From: Cordia subcordata
Taxonomy: Eukaryota > Streptophyta > Magnoliopsida > Boraginales > Cordiaceae
Length of the DNA stretch: 64,000 nucleotides
Direction of reading: 5' to 3'
Assembly (NCBI GenBank): GCA_028554755.1
Contig: JAPTOF010000003.1
Location: 4,568,501 to 4,632,500 of the forward strand
Position 1 is the stretch's first letter, and every line of letters begins with the position of its first letter. Of this stretch, positions 1 to 11,474 are shown one piece after another. The translations under genes and the position numbers were made by a program. Below the pieces are notes generated by a model. That model was not told the origin of the DNA. It searched no databases and saw nothing but the letters and a program-made list of their open reading frames with translations.

Positions 1-205
1 AAAAGGTAGTTTTTATTCATAATCATTGTATTTATTTATTTATGTCCTTTTTATATGTTACTATTAAGATATTATTTTTGTATTATGTACTTTTATGATT
101 AATTTTTTGAAATATAAAAAACTTATAAATAAATATGTGCACCTGTTGATTTTGGGATCCTGGCTCTGCCATTGCTCATCGCACCTCTTCCATTTTCTTT
201 TACAG

Positions 206-535
206 ACGAAGAAGGATGAAATGTTAGAATACAAATTGGAAAGGATTCCATTCCTTGAAGAGCAGGTGAGAAAGATAAGGGATGGCGGAAAGCTCTTGAC
301 CATGGATATCGAAAGACTACTGTTGTCAGAGGATAATAGGTTTGATTTTGTGAATGAGGTAGCAGCTGAGGCGAAACAGTATGTCGAAAATAACCGGGAT
401 GAATATGGTGGGAAGAAGGCCATTCTTCATGTGCTTAGCAATCGAATAAACGATGCTGGGTTTTATCGCCCTGAAGCTTATTTGGAATCTGATCCCTTCA
501 AGCCAGGTCCTGGGTATTTAAGAGACGAGCTTTAA
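206..535 (+). CDS. PTAC7: PTAC7/PAP12 homologue, last exon (3' partial)
   Basis: Final exon of a gene whose 5' part lies outside the window. It opens after a pyrimidine-rich acceptor ending TTTTACAG at 205 and reads 109 residues in phase 0 (starting TKKDEML, ending GPGYLRDEL) to TAA at 533-535. The motifs FLEEQVRKI, MDIERLLLSEDNRF, VENNRDEYGGKKAI and DPFKPGPGYL match the conserved C-terminal two thirds of PTAC7 (PAP12), a small plastid protein associated with the plastid-encoded RNA polymerase complex and needed for chloroplast gene expression. The usual length is about 160 aa, so roughly 50 residues (transit peptide and basic start) are missing here. The family assignment is by recalled similarity. 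The reading frame could be extended upstream through intron sequence, but that part is AT-rich and not protein-like. Confidence 0.82.
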   Translation, partial: TKKDEMLEYKLERIPFLEEQVRKIRDGGKLLTMDIERLLLSEDNRFDFVNEVAAEAKQYVENNRDEYGGKKAILHVLSNRINDAGFYRPEAYLESDPFKPGPGYLRDEL

Positions 536-1949
536 GTGAGGCGGAAGTTTACGCTCACTCAAGAAGAATACCATTTGTAGATTTCTAGTTTTATGTTGGC
601 TAGATCTATATGTACCCCTTATTAGCTGTATAATTTATCTCATAATTTGGTTATCATCATTAGTTTGTGAAATAGTCAACGGTCACCCTACTTTGTGATG
701 ATTAATGTGTTCCTTGTAGGAATTTTATTTGCAATTCTCTCACGATGATTTAAATTTTGGATTGCTGTTGCATTTAATCTTCTTCTGAAATTAAGTATAG
801 GTAGTTCTTTTTGTCAATTGAGCACTAAAAATCACCAACTGTATGTGATCTTGATTAATATGATGGAGGAGATGCTGCCATCGTCTTTTTTTTAGTTGCT
901 TCTTTTTTTTTCTTTGTTAAATACAAACCTCTATATCCAACCCAAACTCACATTCTCCCACAAAATTTGTACGCAAGATCTTATTTTTGAGAGAGGTAGT
1001 TTCAACTATTGGAGCAACCCCAACTCTCGATTCAGCTGTCACCTTTGACTGCATGCATGGTGCACATAACAAAGGTTACCCACTTGCTGACCAAGAAATG
1101 AACAGGCAGGTCGAATGGCATCCATGCTTTACAATGCTGAAGGTTATTTCATGTAATAGGCCAGATCAATGTACAATATTCACACTATTAATAAGAATGG
1201 GAAGGGACGGATCCACTTTGGAGTTTGTGTAATCTTACTTTAGATTTTTCCAAGAGATTGATTTTGCAACTCAAACCTATGATTTTTAGATCACGGCGTG
1301 AAAATTTTCATTCTATTTTGAATAATGAAGGAAAAATATTCCCCACTAGTAAAATGAGGGTACTGGACTTGTCCAAGTTCCGTACCCATGGGCCTAATAG
1401 GTTGGTAAGACTTGGGTTAGATGAGCATTAGGCTTGTCCATAAAGCACTCACTTTTTTCAGGTTCGACCCCTCCTTGGAGTATTAGATCAATCATTGAAG
1501 ATATTAAAATAATTGCTACTGAGATTGATTCTTTGGGATCTCAGTGTTAAAAAAGGATGGCAAATTGAGATGCCGATTGGATTGAAAAAAGCACGTTATC
1601 CAGCAAGTTAGCTATTGACTGGTGGCTAGTATTCTTTCTCCTTTAGAGAAGGTTTGTGCTGATGATTTGTATCCCATTAGTATGGTTAAACTATTGTTTT
1701 TCCTTGGCTTTTGGTGAAATGAAATACTTTATTTTTACCCAAAAAAAAAGAAAGGACAAGTTGTCCAGGTGGACAGAATCTAGTATCTCAGCCGTTAAAG
1801 CAGTTAGAGGTCTGGCTTCACTCCATCTTATCCTTGACTGAACCTGAACCATGTATTTTTTGCCAAGTTGTGCTTAGTAACTTCCCAGCAGAATCAACTG
1901 TACCAGGACCTTAAACTCTGCTAAAACTTACTAGTCTCACTTCTCACCA
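536..1949. other. Intergenic: PTAC7 3'UTR and PPH1 upstream region
   Basis: No coding gene seen. The first ~200 bases are probably PTAC7 3'UTR. From about 1230 to 1750 the DNA looks retroelement-derived: there is a tRNA B-box-like GGTTCGACCCC at about 1462, and an AT-rich tail (ATGAAATACTTTATTTTTACC followed by a run of A) ending near 1750, as in 5'-truncated LINE or SINE copies. The short open frames here have no protein-like composition. The PPH1 5'UTR occupies the last part. Confidence 0.5.
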
Positions 1950-4900
1950 ATGGCTTTGTCAAGCCAACATGTGCAAAGGCTTTTGTTGCACAGGGTATAC
2001 TGCAGCTATGGCTATAACAAGGCCACCAGAAAGAGCCTTATAGTAAATAGCAGAGGAGGCAAGGCGGCCTGCTCTGCGATTGCAATTGATGCACCATCTT
2101 CATTGACCAGTGAGGCACGAATCAGATGGGGATCAGCACAACTGCAAGGACCGCGCGATGAAATGGAAGATGATGTTGTCATTGTTCAGCCCGATAATCT
2201 CAATGGTTTCTCTTATGCTGCAGTTTTCGATGGCCATGCTGGCTTCTCTTCCGTGCAGTTTCTTCAGTTAGTGGCCGCGGGTCTTATGCTTTTACTTACT
2301 ATGAACTGCAGCTCGAGTTTGCACCTATTAGTAAACTAGCATATGAGTATCTTTTGTAAATTCTGTCTCTGTTTAATCTATTATCTTTTCTTTTTGGGTC
2401 ATGAGAAAAATTAAAAAAAAAGGGTTCTTAAATTGTTTCACATGTGCTGATGAATGAATTAACTAATGAACTGGGCATATCAAAACATTGCTCTGTTTTT
2501 GAATAACAGCCAGGATAATCAGGGTCCATACGACAAAGATTGACGGATGTTTTACAGTGGAATTATGTTAATTACGTGCCATCACCTGCAGTAGCTTCAA
2601 TTGTGATGGTTTCCTCATTCTCACTAATACAACTTTAGTTGGAAAGACTGGAACCATTGGCCTTATGAATTATCATCAAACTGCTTTGATTGTGATGATT
2701 TCCTCGTTGTCATTAATAACTTTAGTCAGGAAAACTGGAACTGTTGGCCTTATGAATGATCAACATATACGACTTACCATAATCTTCAACTGATTTAAGT
2801 ACTAATTTATAGGGACAACTCTTGTGGAGCATTTCGATCTTCTTGTATACTGAGAATTGAATAACATGTGATACTGATCACAGGGATGAGTTGTACAACG
2901 AATGCTCGAAAGCATTACAAGGGGGCCTGCTTTTGAATGGAAAGGACATAAATGCAATCAGAAAAGCCCTTGAAAAGGCTTTTGGAAGTGCTGATTCAAG
3001 ACTTTTAAATTGGTAAGCCTATATATTTCTGTCTTGGAATTCTTTTGCATAATAAAAATGATACTGGGCATGTTAAATAATGTCAATGTGATTTTATATT
3101 TTATATGATTATGCATCGAAGGTTTAGATGATGTTTGATTTTGTAAAGGCTTGAGACGAGCGGGCAGGAAGTTGAATCTGGTTCAACTGCTACTGTTATT
3201 TTCATTGGGAAAGATATGCTATTCATCTCACATGTTGGTGATTCATGCGTGGTACATAACTCTTTCTTGCTATCTACAGAAATGCCCTTTGTTCGTGGAG
3301 TACATGACCATTTTGACCATCTCAATGCAGGTCCTCTCACGATCTGGAAAAGCAGATGTGTTAACCAATTCTCATCGACCCTATGGAAGCAGCAAAGTTT
3401 CTCTACAAGAAATCAGGAGAATCAGAGAAGCAGGTGGATGGGTGTGTTTGTTTGACTCGGTTTCTTCTTCTATTTATATCACTATCTTTCCTGACATGGA
3501 TGCACCATGCTGTTAGTTTTTCACATTGATAACCAATTTTCATTTGTTAGAGCGGCCGATGTAGAATTGGTATTTCATAAGTATAAAAACTGTTCCATTT
3601 TAAATCATTAAGGGCCCTATTGCAGCTTACACCTTGCGATATATCTGTCCCAATATCTTGACCCAGTAAAGATGAATGCATCTTTTTACTCTTTTTGCAT
3701 GTGTAATGCTCATAAATTTTAGATAAGATGACTTTTCTTTGAAGAATATTTAATATTTATACAGCACTGATGCAAAACCTTGGCAGTTTAGCGAAGCATT
3801 GACCAAGTGCTTCATGCGTCTGATGCTGTGCAGATTGTAGATGGAAGAATCTGTGGAGATATTTCTGTATCCCGTGCGTTTGGTGACATGCGGTTTAAGA
3901 CCAAGAAGAATGAGTATGTTCTTTGTACTCCCACTCCAAATTGACCATAATGTTTTTTTCATGTTCTTGGAAGATCTTTGTGGTTGAAAGTTTTTATTGA
4001 ATTAAGCTGTTTTTATGCAAAGGATGTTGGAAAAGGGAGTGGAGGAAGGCAGATGGCCTGAAAAATTTGCTTCCCGGTAATGGATCACATGAACTTGATA
4101 TAACTCTTGTTGTTATTGTCTTCCTTTTCCTGTTGTGATTTTCACAGGTAAAATTGTTGTCCAGTAACCCGTTTGTTATGCATGCTTTGCGTCAGTCCGC
4201 TCAAACATTCATAAACTTTTTAGTCCTTTATTTCAGAATGTTTCTTAATTTGTCCATTTGCCACATGGAGATAGAAAGATATTGATAACTAGTTCCGCAG
4301 TTGTATTATGCCATATTGTTTGCCTGATCAATTGTTTGCAAGTCCTGTATATAATGAATTAATTTCTAGGGATTTCTTTGATTCCTATAAATTGAAGCGG
4401 CTGACAATGTGTGGACTTGTAGCTGTTTGACACATTTTCTTGAGGTCCTTTTGTTGAAAAGAATTATTGATCCATAATCAGAAGTTGCAGGAAGAAAGAA
4501 GTTTCAAGTCTTTCATACTCTGCATAACTTGAATACTTTTGAGGTTGATTGACGTATTGTTGATTCTTTGTCAAACTCTTCCTGTACGACGCCAGGATAC
4601 AATTTAAGGGAGACTTAGTTACAGCAACTCCTGATGTTCTTCAAGTAGATCTTGGAGCAGATGCAGAATTTGTTCTATTAGCATCTGATGGCTTGTGGGA
4701 TTACGTGAAAAGGTCTGACCCTATTTTCTTTCCTATTCTAATAAATGCAAGATGTGTCTCATTAGGTAGCTTTGAGTGGAATTGAAGTCTTACTCGTAAC
4801 CCCACTAAATAAAATCAACTTATGGAAGTTTCTCTCTGTTTCAGTTCGGATGCAGTCAATTTCGTCAGGAATCAACTCCGAGAGCATGGAGATGTTCAGG

Positions 4901-6241
4901 TAAGATATGAGCCTTAATCATCATTTTGGGATGTTGATCTGGTAAAAGGCTGTGTCTAACTTCCAATGTTTCTGGTAGCAGATTGCTTGTGAAGCTCTTG
5001 CCAGGATGGCTGTGGTAAGAAATTTGTACAAATGATTTCCAGTTTCTCCATTTCCAGAGCATATTTGTTTTCTGACCCTCTAACGTACATGTATTGCAGG
5101 ACCGAAGATCACAGGATAACATTAGCATTATAATTGCTGACTTGGGGTATGCTTTTTACTTCTCAGTGTCAGCAACAATACTGTTTTCCTGCTAAGACCA
5201 ACTTGACGAATACTGCTGCTTGGTTACATATGAGTAACATGAGTAACGCCTTAGGTGTTTCTCAATATTGTAACATCACATTCCAATTAATCGTGGTAAA
5301 ACAGATGCATTTAGTTTATAGTAACTTGAGTTTGCTATTACAATTGATACGGATTTAAAACATTTACAAGGTAGGTGATTAGACTTAATGTTAGCTCATA
5401 CTCGGTTTGTAATTAAAGGTGGTATAATAGCAAGCTGCCAGGCGAAAGTATGGCCTCTCCCCACTGCCTAACATCCCAGGTTACTAGAAGATAAATGTTA
5501 AATTTATAATAACCTGGATTCCCTAATATTATCAAAACGGTTAAAGCGTCTTATGTAGATACTAGGTTATATATTGAAAGTCAAGTAGTCGGATCCTGAT
5601 AGTTACACAGACAATGTACCTAAAATCAATATCTGATTTTAATATCATTACTATGCAGAATATTAGAATCCGTTATCATGGCTTCCTAGTTTGAAGTATT
5701 GTTTTTGGCCATCCGCTCCTGCATATACCTTCACGATAATGTTCCACATCGGTTTGTGGGAAGATATTTAAGGGACTTATAAGTGAATGGTGTGGGATTA
5801 ATAATTGGGCTTGACTATTTTGATCAGTTGATTTGAGGCTCTAGTAGTTATTTGTTATGCTTACACTATCGTCTCACTCATAGATCTAAGAGTTTAGGCT
5901 ACTCGGGAGCCTAGTAGTTTGAGCTCCAGATGTGACATTCAAGGTCTTAGTCGAAAGATATATTACACCCTCACTCACAGACCTAAGAGTTTGGGCTCTG
6001 GGTCGCGAGCTTGAGAGTATGAGCTTGGGATGTGACATTTAGGATCTTATTTTCCAAAGATATATTATACTCTTCTGTACTAATTGAAATTCCTAATTTG
6101 ATTCGTGTGTACAGGCGAACAGATTGGCAAAGTTTGCCTCTGCAACAAGAAAATGTTGGATTCGAGTTGGCGCAAGCTTTAGTGACAATGGGCATTGTAT
6201 CACTAGGAATATGGATGTCATCTATGCTTTCATCATCATAG
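1950..6241 (+). CDS. PPH1: PPH1/TAP38 thylakoid protein phosphatase 2C, 11 exons
   Basis: PP2C serine/threonine phosphatase of the PPH1/TAP38 type, known to dephosphorylate LHCII and drive the state 2 to state 1 transition at the thylakoid membrane. Exons: 1950-2266, 2884-3012, 3149-3251, 3331-3441, 3834-3913, 4023-4076, 4596-4712, 4845-4899, 4982-5014, 5100-5146, 6115-6241; they sum to 1173 nt, 390 aa (Arabidopsis about 388). Visible motifs: [40 protein letters not shown] and RRSQDNIS, which carry the metal-binding Asp residues of PP2C. The N-terminus is basic and Ser/Ala-rich, a likely chloroplast transit peptide. The last exon ends with a hydrophobic segment ([16 protein letters not shown]), matching the C-terminal membrane anchor of TAP38. 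All introns are GT-AG. A possible polyadenylation signal (AATAAA) lies near 6315. The gene appears intact. Confidence 0.95.
5876..6073 (+). repeat. Diverged ~97-bp tandem duplication in PPH1 intron 10
   Basis: Two adjacent, diverged copies (about 5876-5972 and 5973-6073) share TCACTCAnAGAnCTAAGAGTTT, a GATGTGACATT block and an AAAGATATATTA block. The second ends about 40 bp before the acceptor of the last exon. A LTR-like motif (TTCCACATCGG, later GGGACTTATAAG) precedes them at 5742-5790, so the intron may contain a retroelement remnant. Confidence 0.6.
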
Positions 6242-7591
6242 ATGTCTGCTGTACATATAATACTACAGATACAAGTTAACAAAGCTTTTAGTTGGTTGGA
6301 TACATGTATTGTACAATAAACATCTCTCATTCTGGTATATAGTGTGCAATTTATGCTACTAAAATATTGTAAACTATGCAGTACTTTTGATTGTGATTGT
6401 GTTTGCGAAAACATGAGAAAGATCACACTATTTTGGTTCTTTCTCATAAACTAATTCAGGAGAAAATTGATTAGAAAAATTTTGATAATTCTTTGATTTA
6501 TGTGGTATCTAAGTATATGATTTGTTTCTAAACTTACAAGATTGAAAATTTATGACATTAAAAATTGTGTTGATTTACAGTCACATTTAGTTTAGATTTA
6601 CTGTACATGTAAAAGATGTATTCAGTGTCTCCAGGCTTGCCATATTGATTTAAAATGATACCTTGGGCCAAATGTAAAGCAAAACAAATTGCTTTTGCTC
6701 CAACGCAAGATTGTGTTGGTTGTAGGAGGTGTAAATCTACTAGTACAATGGATTTCTTGAGTGTTTGAGTTTATTAAATGTATGAAACGTCTCATAGTAT
6801 GGGTCTAATTTATTGATATATATTTCAAAAAATTATATTACATTCTATTTAATTTTTATTAACCAACAAAACATGTGCTCGAAAATCATTTTTGAGAGAT
6901 AGTATGTGAGCAAAAAACATGTCACAAAGCAGATGTCTGAAGCAACTAAGCAGGAATCAACCATTTAGGGTACCCCTTGATGAATGAGCAACAATCATGA
7001 AAGGAAGGCAGTTTTTCTTTGTGAATAAGCCCCAAACCCAAAACTACGCACGTTTTTAGTTTTAAATCATCGATTCAAATTGATAAACCTCAACTTATAC
7101 TGAAATTCAAGATACTATTTTACAAGTCGCACTCTCATTTTATGTTCCAACCAATTAGTCACGTGCAAACTAGTATTATTTCCTGAAAATAAGACCTTTT
7201 GCATTATTCTTATTCACATACCCGACACGTGAATTCGACTTTCCTAAAGATGGCTAGTCGTTTACTCCAGAAGACGTTTTAGAAGAAACCAGGAAAGCCA
7301 TTTGATTTTTCATCATGAACAAGAAAAGCCATTTGTTGAAAGATGCTTCCATTCCTCCCGAGAGCAACCAAAAACACATTATGATGTTTCACTTTTTCTA
7401 ATTTCATGCATAAATTAGGACAAGTTGAATTTAAGAAGTTGGTGTTTGATGATGGAAACTCTTTTAGCCAAACGCAATCCATTCAGAAAACAGGGAGCTT
7501 TTGTGAGTGGTTGGTACTGCACCTTCTGCAATATATGATACATATTCATGCATTAGGCCAAGTCCGCTTTGTCATCATCATTGGATGACCC
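6242..7591. other. Intergenic, no gene seen
   Basis: PPH1 3'UTR (first ~150 bases, AATAAA near 6315) followed by AT-rich DNA. Short open frames at 7279-7588 on both strands overlap each other and show no recognisable motif. Confidence 0.5.
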
Positions 7592-7828
7592 GGGCTCGTT
7601 TGGATTAGCTTTTTCAAAAGCGTTTTTTTTAGTAGCTTTTGAAAAATAATTTTTTTTTTAGAAGCTGAAAATTTTGACTTCTAAAAAAAGCTGTATTTGA
7701 GCTTTTTTCAGAGTTTCAGGTTTTTTGGAAGCTAAATCAAATAGTTATTGCAAATTTAATGTAACTTTTTCAGAAAAAAAAAGTACTTTTTCCTGAAAAA
7801 AAAAAAAAAAGCCAATCCAGACAGGCCC
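7592..7828. mobile_element. Harbinger/Tourist-type MITE, family 1 copy
   Basis: Begins GGGCTCGTTTGGATTAGC and ends GCCAATCCAGACAGGCCC, imperfect terminal inverted repeats, about 237 bp. The interior is rich in short oligo-A/T runs with AGCTTTT motifs. The same layout recurs at 48327-48557 and 49570-49799. A clear 3-bp target duplication is not seen at this copy. Confidence 0.75.
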
Positions 7829-9615
7829 CAAGAATATTTGCCCATGTTGAAGTCAATTTTTTATATGACTAAAACCAATTAGTTAACTTTTAATGAAAAC
7901 CAACTAATATGACTTGGGTGTGAAATATGTTCGAAATCAAACTAAATGAAATCATGTTCATTCGAACTCGATTACATTATTACTAGTTTGATTTCAAAAT
8001 TGTTAGCTTCATTGGAAGTCTTCTAACACTAGATGTTGCAACCATCCATATATAGTGGGCATAACATTACCCTGTAATGTTTGTACTGCTCTATTGTTCT
8101 CTCCATTGTTTTCTCCATCAGGAGCATTGTTCTAAGAGCGAAACTAATCTTTGGTCAGCCATTGCCTTTTTGTGGTGTACTCTCCTCTGTTTTTTTTTTT
8201 TTTTTTGTTTCCTTTTTTCTTTTGGGTTGTTGTTGTTGGAATATTCTTCTAATTTCAAGATCAAATTCAACTAGTGGTCCTCAGCTATCTCTGGTCATAC
8301 ACTAGTGACAAGCTTTGAAATTCTGAACAGAAACAAGAAAATTAAAAATCATAAGCTAATAGATAATATAAAAGATAATTGTAACTAAATGTATGGTCCC
8401 CTGCAATTATGCGGAAAAATCAATGTGTTCTAGCTAAATCTAGCAAGTGTACTAGGCGGATTAGTAGTATAAGATAGAAAGAGTCCATATATTGATCCTA
8501 TGAGGACCAAAGTTTATATTAACAATTACAATTGATCTTATAGTATTGTTATTTGAGAAATTGAATTCATTTGAAGCAAAAGCAAACATAAATAGAAATA
8601 GATATAAAGTAAATAAAGCAAATCACAATTTGAGAAATAATCAAACTATGAAACTATTTTGGAAAGTTAAGATACACAATCCACAAAAGCTTAGACTATT
8701 AGAAAATTTCCATCCCTAAAGTTACAGATAAAGTGATGTTTAACTCTATGTGTAGTTTTTGGAAAATGTTACTTTTGTAGTCAAATATTGCTCATTTTCT
8801 TAGGATTTAATATCCAAATAATGAATATATCACATATTTAGTTTAAATTTTTTTTTTTTTGCATAAAGAATTAGAGTTTTTGTTCTATTTGAAATGATTT
8901 GAATGATAAAGATCTCTATTAGGGTACTTTTGAATTTGGACATGCAGGCAGTCCAGACATAAGATAATTATTATTCCAAATATTTTATCTATATAAGTTC
9001 TAAATAAATCTTAAGCCCTTATAGGGAAAAACCTTTGAAAATGATAACTAGATGTTTCCAATCCAGAAAAGAAATATATATATTCAAATAAAAAATTTGA
9101 ATGCAAAAGTTAATTTGAAATGTTAAGTTCTAAATAGCATTGAATTAATTTTTTCTAAAAATCCATTTTTACAGTATTAGTTAACAATTTTTTATCCTTT
9201 TTTTTTAAGTTTTTTTTTCCTTCTTCTTTTTTAAAGTTTGACCTGAACTACTTTTAGGACTTATATATATAGCAATCGGCAAGATAAAAGATTTAGAAGA
9301 TTTCGGGAAAAGGATTTACAAGAGACTCCAAAATTAAACCTCAATGATAAGAAAAGATGAAAAAAAAAAAAAGGCATAGAGACAACCATTCACATGCACC
9401 AAATGAAGCATACATCGATAAAGTGGCAAACAAATTGAATATTAGATACAAGTATCACTACCAACGGAAAGAAATTATTATAGAAGAAAGGAGAAGATAT
9501 ATATCTATATACATTGGAGCTTTTGTTTTTCACTTGCAAAAATTGTCTAAAAAGTGAACCACATATATTAACAAAACTATTGTATATGCCTTTTGAAGAA
9601 AATAGGAAACACTAA
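7829..9615. other. Intergenic, AT-rich, no gene seen
   Basis: Very AT-rich DNA with several poly-T and poly-A runs (for example 8190-8220 and 9359-9372). I see no coding exon or RNA gene. Confidence 0.5.
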
Positions 9616-9715
9616 AGCTTTTTTTTTTAAACCCCCACCCCCATGAGATCGAATTCAGTATCTTACGCTTAGGGTGAGATAGTATAACCACTTAAACTAT
9701 CCCTTGAACTCTTAG
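9616..9715 (-). mobile_element. tRNA-derived SINE-like element
   Basis: Read on the minus strand it contains an A-box-like GGATAGTTTAAGTGGTTATA, a B-box-like GAATTCGATCTC about 45 bases later, then a CATGGGGGTGGGGG stretch ending in a run of A. The same order (GATAGCTCAACTGGTTGAGA, TATTGAATTCC, CATGAGGGTGG, A-run) occurs on the plus strand at 24438-24530, so both probably belong to one SINE family. Confidence 0.5.
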
Positions 9716-10115
9716 TAAAAACTAAAGTTGATGTTCGGATATCTCATTAAATTGAGTAATTGATATGTGTTTATGGCAAGATTAATGAATATTACATATC
9801 TTGAAAAACACTTCCTGATCTTATGTCTTGAGAATCTCCAAAGAAAGAAGAGATGGATGACCTGATAGCTTGCAATATGATGACTTCACGGAAATTTTCG
9901 ACAAAGTATTTTTTTTTTCAAAAGTTATTACAGTATGAGTTAGCGGTTTTAGTAAGAAATATATTCATATTGTGTAGTTTGTAATCTGAATTGTTTTTAC
10001 ATAATATTTCAGGAAAGCGGTGAGAGAAAGTAGGCAATACGGTTTTTCTTTGGCAGACAAAAGTGGTTTTGCATTCACACTTGTTTAGAACACAAAAAGA
10101 CGTTTTACTAGATTT

Positions 10116-11474
10116 CACTACAAAAAAAAATCCAAGGATAGGCAATAGTTTTACTACAAAGTAACGAGTAATAGCTTGCGGTTTTACAATATAAGCATTA
10201 GTTTAGGTAATACATAGATACATAGTTATGCAAGATAATTAATAAATGCATTTTTAGCTTGATTAATAGATGATATAATTATAAAGTCTTACAATAAGAA
10301 GGTTCATGGTTCAAACTGTGGATGGAATATAATGTGATTTTCTTTTACTAGAATTATATATGGATTGTGTTTTAAATATTATACGCCCATACTGATAGCA
10401 GTTAATATTTTAGGAATTATGCAAGGTATAAATCATTAAATGGGTTTTGCAATACTATCCATTTAGTGATTTATCCAGTGGTAAACCCCAATACTTGCAA
10501 TACTACCCATTTAATGATTTATACTAGAGGTGTTCATTGGGAAATTCCCACCACAAACAACATTTTTAGTTTTTTTTAAAAAATAATTTTTGGAGAAGGG
10601 ATCTTGTTTAATTCTCCACCCCAATTCACTAATGGGGAACAATATTTGGGGAAATTGAGAACGGAAAAAAAGATCGGGATTGGAGAATCCCTAAATTTAA
10701 AAAATAAAATAAAAGTTCAAAATTAATTTTTCTTTAACGTTAAGTCTTTAACCTAATCTTTTGATCTCCACTTACACTAGTAGAATCAAAATCCTTTTTT
10801 AATTCATCCCACATCAAGATTGCACATTGAGTGAACTAACCAACAATATTTCTAAATAGTATTGCAAGACAAATTATGGTATTAAACACTATGCTACATT
10901 TCTAATTTTCGACTACTAACATAGACATAGTAACATATGCCCTTCCCATGCCAGACAATTGGACAAATAAGATTCATCATTATTAAGAGTCAAGACATTA
11001 ACAAAATAAAGTATATAATCAATTCATGTCTATCGCATAATTCAACCCACAAAACACAAATAAAATATTATATTATATTATATATATACACACACATACA
11101 TACATATTATACATAAATACAAACATACATATATATATATATATATATGTAACTTCAGGTTTCGGGTATTCCCCAAAAGAAAAAATATCTACCGTTCCCT
11201 AACACGATCCTTTGAAACTTTTCCCCACCCCCAATATTTTTTCCCAATTCCCCAAAATTTTTTTTCCATCCTCGAAATGTTGAGTAGGTAATTGGGTTTC
11301 CCCGATAAGTGCACACCCCTAATTTATACCTAGCATAACCGTCTATTACCTACCCATTATATAATGGTTTTTCTTGGACAGTAAAAATTGGTGAGAGAAA
11401 GTAGGTAATATTATTTTTATATACTACTCATTTAATGATAAAATCATCATCTATTATCTACTTTTTCTGTAGTG
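10116..11474. mobile_element. CACTA-type non-autonomous transposon (split by a hAT element)
   Basis: The left end is CACTACAAAAAAAAA (10116), the right end is TTTTTCTGTAGTG (ends 11474), and TTT flanks both sides (10113-10115 and 11475-11477): the CACTA terminus and 3-bp duplication typical of the CMC/EnSpm superfamily. Without the internal insertion at 10525-11321 it would be about 560 bp. No transposase frame is visible, so it is non-autonomous. Confidence 0.78.
10525..11321. mobile_element. hAT-type non-autonomous element nested in CACTA element
   Basis: Termini TAGAGGTGTTCATTGGG and, at the other end, CCCGATAAGTGCACACCCCTA form imperfect inverted repeats starting TAGRGGTGT. Exact 8-bp flanks ATTTATAC at 10517-10524 and 11322-11329 are the expected hAT target duplication. 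Length 797 bp, no transposase frame; it contains an AT dinucleotide tract near 11130-11148. Confidence 0.82.

Noticed and set aside
5742..5800. TTCCACATCGG resembling the plant snRNA upstream element, with TTATAAG downstream
   Set aside because: It lacks one C of the conserved CCCACATCG, and no snRNA loop, Sm site or hairpin follows. This motif is also common in plant LTR elements, and it lies inside a PPH1 intron.
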